Positions 51,591 to 61,700 of a stretch of 64,000 nucleotides of DNA are shown one piece after another. The stretch comes from Lytechinus pictus (lineage: Eukaryota > Echinodermata > Echinoidea > Temnopleuroida > Toxopneustidae): positions 35,334,001 through 35,398,000 of the forward strand of contig NC_087246.1 in assembly GCF_037042905.1 (NCBI RefSeq), given 5' to 3'. The position numbers were made by a program, and so were the translations under genes. Position 1 is the stretch's first letter, and every line of letters starts with the position of its first letter. Under the pieces are notes generated by a model. That model made no database searches. It was given only the letters and a program-made list of their open reading frames with translations, and was not told the origin of the DNA.

Positions 51591-53068
51591 TCCTTTGGCT
51601 CAGCATGTTGCTCTGACCCGGTCCGGCTTGTTGAGCATGTGACTTTGTCTGATGGGGCCAGCCCTGTGCTTGGTGAGGTTTTCCTCTCCCCCGACCTCGG
51701 GGGGCATGGCCTAAAAAAATGACTGTCAGAGTTCCCGCTGTGCGGTTCGTAGGGTTGGGTAGCAGTGCTCCTGGCTTTGCCTTTAGAACGAGCCCACCCC
51801 GCTGCAGCAGACTTGTGTTGAGCGGCAGTTGAATTTCTCTGGTAGGGGTGGTAGTGGGGTACATGTTGTGAGGTGCGAATAAAACCTAGCCCTTTATTCC
51901 CGAGGCCTGCTACTGCTTGTTGCTGATCTCTCAAGTCCTTGACTTGTTTACTCAAGTCATCTCCAAACAGAAATCTCGTCACTGGAGTGTCAGGCTTACA
52001 GAGGTGGTTATATCTGCGGTGCAGACTAGGCTTGATGAACTCCTTTCGGAGACAATTCATCTCAAATTGTGCATTACAGATGAGTGCCATGGCATCTTGC
52101 TGCGTTTCAGTCATAGACTGGGATGAGAGGGTTCGAAGGAAAGCATTCAGTCCTTTGGACAGGGATTTTTGTACCCTTTGCATCTTAAGATCCCTCGACT
52201 TTGTTTGCGGTGTTAAAATTTCCCATATAGCTGGGTTAACGCGTGAAGTAACGATGGACTGGCAGTTATCTGGTAATGGATACTTCGCAACCACATCGGT
52301 AAGAGTTTTCCCCTCTAATTGGTTGCCGACAAGAAAGTTGGCTGACTGTGCTATGTCCTGATCTATGGGCTCCCCAATGTCAGTTGGCGTAGCAAATTTT
52401 GCCACAAGAGAAGGAACTGCGATTGGTTGGGGCTGCTTCTGACTAGATCTAGTCTGACTCTGATTCTGTGCCTGTGGCCAGGAGTCTGCAAGTTCAATTT
52501 CATCATGTTCATTCCCATAGTCATAACTAGATAAGTTCTCAGAAACACACACATCATGCTCCATGTAATCCTTAGGCATAACGCAATCTTCGTAATCCGG
52601 ATTACCGGTAGACTCACCGGTAGACTCACCCGCGGTGAAAATCTCGCCAGGCTCTACGTCCCTTGCCCTCGGCAACCCCGACCCAGCGGGTGCGGGTTTG
52701 GCCGGCTTGCCGATCGGTGCCGGCTGCTGCCCCGCAGCGGGAGGCGAAAACATGTGGCACTGAGTCTCAGCAATATTGGCCACCATTTTCTCTAGCGCTT
52801 GGAAACGTCTGTCCATATCGTCCGACAATTTCGGGGCTGTAGATTCTACCTTTGGCTGAGCTTACGGCTTGGACTTCCCACTCGATTTATGGCTTTTAGC
52901 CTTGGGTGGCATAGTCAAAAGTGTCACGTCGCTTCCAGCTTTGCTGGCCTCATCGACGGAACGTTCATCCGCCTTCCCCGCGAGCGGGGAGGCGGAGGTG
53001 GTGGGCTTTGCCCTCGAGATCGTGCCTTTGGCACTGATACTAGAGTCATCGTTTTTACGATCCGACAT
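51590..53068 (-). pseudogene. DIRS Gag-like ORF1, interrupted by one in-frame TAA
   Basis: Starts with MSDRKNDDSS at 53068 and reads 68 codons to a TAA at 52862-52864. It continues in the same frame (AQPKVESTAPKLSDDMDRRF, then a coiled-coil-like QALEKMVANIAETQ) through a Pro/Gln-rich stretch and a conserved DIRS block (RRYNHLCKPDTPVTRFLFGD, DLSKQVKDLRDQQQA). The open frame runs on into the start of the polymerase region without a stop. Confidence 0.75.
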
Positions 53069-53979
53069 AATGCCTTAAAAAACCACAAACACACAAGAAA
53101 ATCCTTGAAATGGTGAACGAAGATCACGACCACGAAAAAGTTGATGAAAACTGTCCAAAAACACAAAATCCTTTGGAAAAAACGTCGAAAAAGTAGTCTC
53201 AAGACTAAAAAATATTCCATGACCTCGCTAAAATGGCGCTACTAACGAATTGAAGTCAAGACCTCGTGCGCACACTGGCGGGCTCTATCATTGTGACGTA
53301 ATTCTCAACGTCATTACGTCATAAAATGAACGAATATGATTGACAATCTAACACTGATTCTAGGAAAGGTACCTACTGAACTTCCTTTTTCCAAATTGGA
53401 AAGATATATCACTACTTTGGAACAATTTTTTTACTGACGGAAGAATTAGGGCCATTTTACTATCTCAAGTGATGAATTTGATCCTGTTAGGTGTAGTCTT
53501 CATAAATGCCGATTTATTTTTAGAATGGGCCGGTCGAGGTACTATTTTCTGGTCAGATATGTAATGTCAGACATATATCCTGACCACTGGTAGTAAACAT
53601 TCAACCCTCGAATTTCCTCCTTATTTTTTATGATTTTTTAGTGCCACTTTAACACACGAGTCTGTGGGGAAATGAATTAGGCCTGTGGTACCATAATGGT
53701 TGCTGGTGACATCGGCCGAGAGAGGGTAGTATATATCAAACACAGAGATAGCGAATTGCTAGCAATCACCATGCAGTAGCCTGTCGCAAAGCAATCATGG
53801 TAACCCAGGCTTATACTGTTATTTTAAGTCATTATATTCACTCTATTTTGTTATGTTTATAGGCCTTTTGAAGAAATGCAAGTAACAATACAAAAAGCTC
53901 ACATCAATAAAAACTATTCCAACTTTATCATAATACCATGCATGCATTATACCTGCAACCAAACACGTTTTGCTTTACC

Positions 53980-54097
53980 CCCCCCCCCCCCCACACACAC
54001 ACACACAAACACATACACCATTATAAATATAGATATATATATATGTATGTATAACAGCTTTGGCAACACTTGTATTTAAATATTTTGCGAAATATAC

Positions 54098-54148
<51 letters not shown>

Positions 54149-54240
54149 AGTGTGTGTGGGGATGTGTGTTTGAGGGTGTGTGCGGGTGAAAGAAATTTCA
54201 TGTACGACAGCTTTGACATCTCTGGTATATCATTTCACAA
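53980..54240. repeat. (CA)n, (TA)n and (TG)n with dispersed repeat core
   Basis: C14 and (CA)n at about 53979-54005, (TA)n at 54030-54045 and 54096-54120, (TG)n at 54120-54150. Between them are two diverged copies of the ACAGCTTTGGCAAC...TATTTTG repeat also found at 11110-11185 and 47495-47590. No gene between the DIRS and LTR elements. Confidence 0.75.
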
Positions 54241-54690
54241 TATACATGTATTTACAGTTTCTTTTTACTATGTGAAAATTGTACGTAACAATGTATCCTA
54301 ACATTATTACAGACTAAAACTTGACTCTGTGAACTTCATTCAAATAGTTTTAAGCACAGTGAACAATAAATGAGAATATAAAAGATGGGAGAGTTGAGAC
54401 CACATAATAGTATCACATAGAGAAATTCATTTATTACTATATGATATTTTAAACAAAGTGATATAAATAAAAGTCTTGAGTGGTTTTAGACAATATTCTT
54501 ATCAATATGTGGCAATTTTTGGAAAATCTTAATGCTTGCAGAGGCAATTGTAGAGAGATTTCAGGCAATTATTATCTTTGTACTAATTCATCCCAGTCCA
54601 TACATACACAAACCCAAACACACGCACAACCCATCCCCACACACAACTGGCACAAGAATCATAAGGACATACGGCTTAACTGCATATAAC

Positions 54691-55084
54691 TGTGGCGTAA
54701 CCGAGCTCTGTCGGGGTAGCGTTCTGCCGTCTCGCAGTCTCCAGAACCCGGTCCACGCTTCTCCTCACGTTTATATCTCTTTTTGGGCAGGTTCGTTCAC
54801 AAAAGTATATTGTGCAACGTGGTACACTCTCTCGCTCCTCTGAAATACACCGGATCACCCGCTCACTCACCCTAAATCATGCAAATGAAGCAACTTGGGA
54901 GATATTCAGTATACAGTTCAACTTGATTTATTCGGAGCTTACATCTTACAACCGCACGCCACCGCAGCTCCCAGCGAACTGACGTACTTCTCCAATAATC
55001 TCAAAGCATATCACAACTAAAATATCGCCCTCTACGATTAAACTATGAAATACATCTTAAAGGTATAACTCATTATGCTACACA
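54691..55084 (-). repeat. long terminal repeat (3' LTR in element orientation)
   Basis: Matches 56744-57142 almost base for base. Lies next to the polypurine tract, so it is the downstream LTR when the element is read on the minus strand. Confidence 0.9.
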
Positions 55085-55879
55085 GCCCCTCCCCAAGTCT
55101 GGGCTGTCCTCGGACCAGGTATACTAACAACAAAACATAAAAATGAATTTCTTTGAATGTTAATTCGCTCTTCCCAAGAATTATAGAAAACATTAAAACA
55201 ATGTTAAAAATATACAGGTATATACATTGGCATAGTACATAAAGGAAGTACCGTTCTTACATTAACAACCAAAATAATCTATATACAGAAATAGATAGAA
55301 AGAGTAAAGAGAGTAGCATTGAGATCAGGAAAATGTCAAGATGAGAATTACATAAGAAAGGTTAGAAAATAGGAAAAGGAAAACATGGAAGCAAAAATAT
55401 AAAGCATACATCAAGGCATAAAACAACATTTTGAATACAAAATCAAATGCATCAGAGTCTTTTACTGTTTCTGGCACAAAGTTATAGCGAAAGTTATGTC
55501 CAATATCTATTCTGCGGATTGAAGTGCTAGCTGATTTCTTCTTGGGGGTTTCTTCAAGGCGCATGTCTAGAACTACTTTGGACTTCTTTGGAGGCCAAGG
55601 CGTTTACCCTGCCGTAACAATCAGCGGATGTGCATCCAACGCAATTCCTTCGAACTATCTATCTGAAGAACAACATCACATGCCAGGTTACATTCCGACC
55701 TTGGTCACACTCCTACTTCCTGTATAGTATGTCTTGCTTCATCTCTAGCTGTGCATCCTCCAATAGGACTTCTCCACACTAGACTTTGAAGCCATCGTTG
55801 ACCAATCGGGCCGGTCGACTGACTGATGCTCTGCTACCTAGATCTACCTGATCGAAGGTTCTTTCTGTTGGTAACTGCT

Positions 55880-56229
55880 CATTGCTGATATGTCAAGTTC
55901 CACGGCAACCACCCTTGCCTCTGCAAAGATCCAACTAAGTGCCCGATGATCCGTCCTGATCTCCGCCCATAGAAGTTCTGTTGCAGCTCCGAAATACTAC
56001 CATGGCTCATGACTCTTTATGAGCCCCATAGTAGTTTTTCTCTGCTTTCTGAATGCAGTACCCCACTAGCATAGGATATGACTTGCTCCTTCCCAACATA
56101 GGACAGCTCCAGTTCCCTCGTTGCTAGTATCTGCATATCCAACAAGTACTTCTCTTTGACGTTCAGAGATCCCCATCTCCACGCTGCACTTATCCCGCAA
56201 GGAATTTCAGATCCATTCTTCATAGCCAC
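55880..56229 (-). pseudogene. gypsy-type RNase H remnant
   Basis: One minus frame reads GKEQVISYASGVLHSES, matching the RNase H block GKE..I.YASR.L. A second frame 150 bp on reads RTDHRALSWIF, the RTDH.AL.W block. The frame change between them and the absence of other pol domains show decay of the LTR element's polyprotein. Confidence 0.65.
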
Positions 56230-56234
56230 TCGTC

Positions 56235-56690
56235 GTAGGCGCTATACATTTAAATGTATAGGCGCTATCCACGCTGTCGTCTACACACCGACTCAATAGG
56301 CGCTATTCACCAACGTGTATAGGCGCTACCTCCGCCACACACACTCAAGGCGCTATTCACCAACGTGTATAGGCGCTATCTCCGCCACATACACCCAAGG
56401 CGCTATTCACCAATGTGTGTAGGCGCTATCTCCGCCACACACACCCAAGGCGCCAGCACCAACGTGTGTAGGAGCTACCTCCGCCACGCACACTCAGGGC
56501 GCTATTCACCAACGTGTGTAGGCACTCTCTTCTTGCCTCTCTCCAGGCTCCCGTCCTCTGCGCTATCCACGCTGTCGCCAACACACACACTCCGGGTGCT
56601 ATTCACCAACGTGCATAGGCGCTCTTTTACCCCTCTCTCCTGGCGATCTTCATAGGAGATATACGTGGCGCTCCCTGTAATACAGGCGCC
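56235..56690. repeat. 50-bp minisatellite inside the LTR element
   Basis: About six to eight copies of a GC-rich 50-bp unit, AGGCGCTATTCACCAACGTG plus TATAGGCGCTACCTCCGCCA plus CACACACTCA, with decayed flanking copies. It accounts for the Tyr/Arg/His-rich plus frame at 56365-56655, which is not a gene. Confidence 0.85.
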
Positions 56691-56743
56691 TAAGTTGTCT
56701 GAGCTTCCAATACCACGTTGTTCAATCCCACCGCTGCCACCAG

Positions 56744-57142
56744 TGTGGCGTAACCGAGCTCTGTCGGGGTAGCGTTCTGCCGTCTCGCAGTCTCCAGAAC
56801 CCGGTCCACGCTTCTCCTCAACGGTTTATATCTCTTTTTGGGCAGGTTCGTTCACAAAAGTATATTGTGCAACGTGGTACACTCTCTCGCTCCTCTGAAA
56901 TACACCGGATCACCCGCTCACTCACCCTAAATCATGCAAATGAAGCAACTTGGGAGATATTCAGTATACAGTTCAACTTGATTTATTCGGAGCTTACATC
57001 TTACAACCGCACGCCATCACCGCAGCTCCCAGCGAACTGACGTACTTCTCCAATAATCTCAAAGCATATCACAACTAAAATATCGCCCTCTACGATTAAA
57101 CTATGAAATACATCTTAAAGGTATAACTCATTATGCTACACA
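56744..57142 (-). repeat. long terminal repeat (5' LTR in element orientation)
   Basis: Partner of 54691-55084, with extra AG and CAT-type small insertions. The primer-site-like sequence lies just inside it. Confidence 0.9.
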
Positions 57143-57339
57143 ACCAAACTAAAACAGTTTTATAAAAGGTCGCCTCAGACTGTCTAAAGACCAACTGGAC
57201 GGATCAACAAAATAAATAATAAAGACACTTCTTGCACGCAATCGGAATCCAAAGATTTGAAGGCCTTATGACCAAACCGGTAGACTTGGAAACGCAAGTT
57301 ATGAAGGCCTTGGGACCATATTGGTAGCTAGGTTATACA

Positions 57340-58638
57340 TATACAGTGCGTCTGAAATCTGAAATTACTTAGATTATTTCTCATTCACGCATGAGTGAGC
57401 AAAAACAATTTGAAAAGGGGATACCAAAAAGTCACTTGGCGGGCCGTATCTGGGTTTTAAAAAGAAAACCACATTTTTAAAAAGTTCAATATCTGCTCTT
57501 TAATTTGATACCTCAATTACAGAAAATGGTCAAGAAATAACAAAGTTCTGGTTATTTGAAATAAGGCTTGAATTTCAATAATTTCATAAAATGAAGAGGT
57601 TTTACAGGCTAGCGTTCAAACTCACTCGACACTCCGTTTTGTTGACGACCCGGGGGGCCACTTCCATTGACGAGTGGATACCATACGCGACCAAGGGGTC
57701 TCGAAAAGCACCCTTAACACGTATTTTCCATATTCTGAAAATGCACCCCTTAACACGTATTGGCGTCTGAAACCCTACCCTTACCAAGTATTGGAAACAA
57801 AACGATACTCTTAATTGGCAAGTATTCCCTGAAATGAACCCCTAAACAAGTACAGAGATATTTTATTGTTATGTCACGTGTCCGTCGGTCGTCGGTTTTA
57901 CCTTCACAGTTTACACACCATTTGGTTTAGTACGGCCCCAGCTTCCACACCTTGCGCAAATTGGACTCTAAACACGTATTGTTGGGGCAAAAAGGTCATC
58001 CTTTATAAAACATTTTAATTTTGTTTTATCATCCCCGCAAATTTGACCTTAAACACGTAGCTTTCCTAGCGAAATAGATACCCTTTTTTCATTATTTTTG
58101 TGTTTTTGACACCCTTATCACGTTACGTACGTAACGTGCCCTATCTTGAAAAGGACATCCCTTTTACGTGTTTTTTGGGTCGCGCATGGTATCCACTCGT
58201 CAATGTAAGTGGCCCCCCCGGGGTTGACGATCAGCCATGCAGTTTGTTACCGAGCGATAGCTTCTGTGGGAAACCGGTGAAAACACGTTTATTTAATGAA
58301 ATTATGGAAATACAGGCATTGTTTCGAGGGATCATAACTTTTTTACTACTTGACCATTTTCTGTAATTTAGGTATCAAAGAAAAGAGAAGATATTGAACT
58401 TAGTCATGTGATTTTCTTTTTGAAATTCAGATACCCCCCGCCAAATGAGTTTTTGGCATCCTTTCTTCGAATTGTTTTGCTCAATCATGCGTGAATAAGA
58501 AATAATCTAAATAATACCAGATGAAAGAGGAGATTCTAAGCTTTACATTGGTAGGTCATTTGTCTATTTTATTTATGATTAAGTTATGATAAATCATCGC
58601 TAAATCTCGGTTTCGTTTTTTCTGGGACGCACTGTATA
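57340..58638. mobile_element. 1.3-kb DNA element with about 300-bp terminal inverted repeats (host of a nested element)
   Basis: Ends TACAGTGCGTC (left) and GACGCACTGTA (right), each beside TA, which fits a Tc1/mariner-like TA insertion. Inverted similarity continues inward: CATTCACGCATGAGTGAGCA with TGCTCAATCATGCGTGAATA, and TACAGAAAATGGTCAAG with TGACCATTTTCTGTAAT. The centre is occupied by the element at 57649-58222. No transposase frame. It ends 69 bp from the KY-like stop codon. Confidence 0.8.
57649..58222. mobile_element. CCCGGGG-family palindromic element nested in another, perfect 8-bp target duplication
   Basis: Begins CCCGGGGGGCCACTTCCATT and ends AAGTGGCCCCCCCGGG. GTTGACGA flanks it exactly (57641-57648, 58223-58230). 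Subterminal GACGAGTGGATACCATACGC and GCATGGTATCCACTCGTC are inverted. The interior is a series of degenerate CCCTTAACACGTATT phrases. Its insertion splits the element at 57340-58638 and therefore came later. Confidence 0.88.
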
Positions 58639-58706
58639 GGGGATATAGGGGAAATGTACATTCTGGGCACAAAGAATGTATGATCGATAAAAAGGCCAAT
58701 GATCAT

Positions 58707-61700
58707 TTACACTGCTTTTCTCCACGTTAGCAACCATATACCACAGTTATTAAGTGTTTTGACGCCAATCTCCGCTGCATAGAACTGAAGTGCGTAGGAT
58801 CCGGGGTGAGGCAGTTTGACACAGCACTGAACCGTGTCTTTCACATTGTTGGCATATTTCGTTGACACGTGATCCTTGGGAAGCCTGTTTGTTTTCTTAT
58901 CTTCAAAGAGATGAAAGTTGGCATGAAAGTCTTTAGATCCTGAGAATTCGAGTTGGCATTCTCCTGACGAATCAGTCTGGACGGTCGAGCTTTCGATGTT
59001 CTTGACGGACATTCCCATCTTAAAGAAGTGTTCGGATGGTCCCCACATCCCAGGATGCTCAGGATACAAAGGTGCATCTGTAGCCTTCTGACAGTCTATC
59101 AGCCAGTGCCCAGCAAGTGCGTTTGATTGCTTCGATCCATCGAAGATCAACAGAGCATACATACCAGGCTGGTTGAAAAGGAAATGGAGCGTAGTAAGGA
59201 TTTCCGAAGAAGTCTTTGACCAGCTTGTTTCTGCATTGATGAGACGGGCGGCATCATATTTATCACCATCTCTGTATAACCGGTAGGACAACTTCTTTAC
59301 AGACCTCAGGATGCTATGTCTGATGCAGAGTTTCCCTTCACCTTTTGGAAGTCGGATGTGACTGGTTTCTAAATTTACCAGGGACATTCCTGCGTCGCGA
59401 AAAACTTGGTTAGGACCCCAGAGTCCGCTATGAGGTGGGTATGGTTCCTTTGCTGATACCTCATGGCAATCGATGAGCCACATTCCTACATATGTAGCTT
59501 TGTCCTGTTTTGGAGTCTTCTTAACAAAGAGGCGGAATGCGTACAGACCTGTCTCGTGCAGTCTGAAGTGGAAGACAGCGACTTTCCTCTCATCACGCTC
59601 AATCACTTCCCCAAACATCTTTCCTTGGTGAATGTCCTTTTCAGTATCTCCACTCTTTAATGAGAATGTCAGAAAAACCTCTTCTGTTAGAGTGACCTCT
59701 ATTTCGCATTCTCCTTCAACGGTTTCCACCAAAGCCTCTTTGTCGTATTTCAGACCGTGTTTGGAAAACTCTTCTGTAGGACCGCACTTGACAGCTCCTT
59801 TCGGAAAGAGTGATTTATAACATGGCCTTTCGCAAACAACCAACCAAGAACCAACATAGCTCATGTCAATTCCCGCATGTAATCTTGCAAATAGTTTCAA
59901 CTCGTACATGCCAGCTTCAGAAAGACAGAGACTGATAGAAGCGGTTGTAGTAGATTTTCCCTTGGCACTCTGAACAAATGCGTGGCCATCCCTGAGTTCA
60001 TTGTCTGAACCACCAACCTTGAGAGTCAAGTTAGTCTCCATATCTTGTGATTTATCACAGCGTATAACGAAATAACACTCCCCTTCCTTCGCAAGAATTG
60101 TAGAGGAATCTGGACCTCTCACCGATAAACCCATTTTGAAGAACTCGTCGTTTGGACCCCATATTCCATTGTGACCTCTCGGAAAAGTAATAGGTGCATC
60201 ATCACCACCTTTGAATTTCCTCGTCGATGTTATCACATAAGAAGCGGCATGATGGTATTTGTCGTCGGCGTACTTCATTTTCACGATAAAAGTGTACTTA
60301 CCGGGTCTTGGACAAGAAATGTGGCAGACCAACCTTTGTCCAACTGTCTCTATATAGACGTGATCTTCCAAATGCACGTCAGGGCTGTCAGTGTGTGAAA
60401 AATGAGACACCGTAGGCATGATATCACCGACTTGCTTGAAGCTTATCGTTGCACGCCCATCGATAGCATCTACAAACGGATCTTGATGGGAAATTGCCGA
60501 GAACCCTCTCTGGAGACATCGTGGATCGATGCCCCATATATCACCGTTCTCAATCGGTAATGGTGTGCCAGAGTTGTCCCCTTCTGCTAATATCGTGAAT
60601 GACATAAGTCGAGTTCCATAATACTCTGCAACTATGCTGGAGAAAGCGTGGTTGCCTGGTCCGTGCTCTTGTTGAGGCAAAGTTCCATATGCAGTATAGA
60701 TGTACTTTCCTGGTTCCTGAAACTCAACACGGCAGTTGAGGACATCATCTTTCCACCAGTGCAGAACGCAGTTCATAACCTCTTCACCATCATGGTTCTG
60801 TCGAGTCAACCTAAAGAAAGCATTGAGGGGATACTCACTCTTGATCCTGATTGAAACCTTATTGTCTTTGGCGTTGATGATACCTTTGTCATGTGAAAGA
60901 CACTTAAGTTTGAAAAGAAATGCTGCACGGCCGACCTGGATGCTGTTGCTCCAAGGTTCTAAGTCTGGATGAGAGCCATTTTCGATGGGGAAGTGTGTCG
61001 CAGTAAACTGATCAGGATTTGCGAGGAAGAAGCCTTCACCCCATCGACGTTCGAAGATATATGCTCCGTCTCCATCGTGTTCTGTACGAAGAAATGACAA
61101 AAGTTTGTAAGGTGCAGTGAGACCCGGGGAGAGTTTCATGAAGGGTTTGTAAGTGATTTTCACCGATAAATGATATAAGCTCCGACATTATTTTTTTGGC
61201 CTCAGTCCAAACTATTCAGTAAAAATCACTGACATTCCTTTTTTTCCCTTAAACAACCCCCAACTTATAGAATTTTCTCTCGTGAAATTCCAAATTTAAC
61301 TTGACATCAGATGTAGGGAAATTAACCCTAAACTTTATGAATCTATGGATAAAATATGAGACAAGAAAATGATTCATTCTTTTACACATATTCACGGTAT
61401 TACACCAATTTGAATATAGATGATAAATGATAGTGTTACTTGAACCTCAACTGTATGAAAAGCCAACGTCAAGAAAACATCATGTCCGCTCAAAATAGTT
61501 TCTAAAAAGTAGACCTACTCGTGCACCAGGGTGTTCCTCTTTGTTTCCAAAGAAAATTCTACAATTGAAGAAGTGTAACATTGAAGGATTTACATACATG
61601 TAGTTGAGATTGACCACATCAATTTCCATCTTTGTAGATTGGGGGACCCTTTCATGAATGTCGTCAGCACTGACACTTTGACTTTCTCTGACAGTTTCCG

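Larger units (their letters stand above)
48213..53327 (-). mobile_element. DIRS-type tyrosine-recombinase retrotransposon, structurally complete but with broken frames
   Basis: Inverted terminal repeats pair 48290-48345 (ACGTCACAATGAGAGAGCCC...) with 53245-53300 (its inverse). An internal complementary region at about 48450-48562 is complementary in its first half to the left end (48213-48285) and in its second half to the right end (about 53293-53327), meeting at ATTTT. That arrangement, near the 3' end of the genes, is diagnostic of DIRS-1-like elements. Gene order on the minus strand is Gag-like ORF, reverse transcriptase, RNase H, tyrosine recombinase. No target duplication is expected or seen. 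Several frameshifts and a stop indicate a dead copy. Confidence 0.92.
54691..57142 (-). mobile_element. Ty3/gypsy-like LTR retrotransposon, internally deleted
   Basis: Direct repeats 54691-55084 (394 bp) and 56744-57142 (399 bp) are nearly identical, differ mainly by 2- and 3-bp indels, and have TG...CA ends (TGTGGCGTAACC to ATGCTACACA). In minus orientation a polypurine tract (TTGGGGAGGGGC) abuts the 3' LTR at 55085-55096 and a primer-site-like TGGTGGCAGCGGTGGGA follows the 5' LTR at about 56727-56743. The 1.66-kb interior keeps only RNase H traces. The flanks ATAAC and ACCAA are not a target duplication. Confidence 0.88.

Noticed and set aside
56365-56655. Plus frame with RYLRHIHPRRY repeats
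   Set aside because: Translation of the 50-bp minisatellite in the LTR element.
54691-57142. Segmental duplication rather than an LTR element
   Set aside because: TG...CA ends, polypurine tract, primer-site-like sequence and RNase H motifs all favour an LTR retrotransposon.
61082-61163. In-frame upstream extension of the last KY-like exon (KITYKPFMKLSPG...)
   Set aside because: The TTTCTTCGTACAG acceptor at 61082-61094 gives the right phase with the transglutaminase exon, and family alignment continues directly into HDGDGAYIFERRW.
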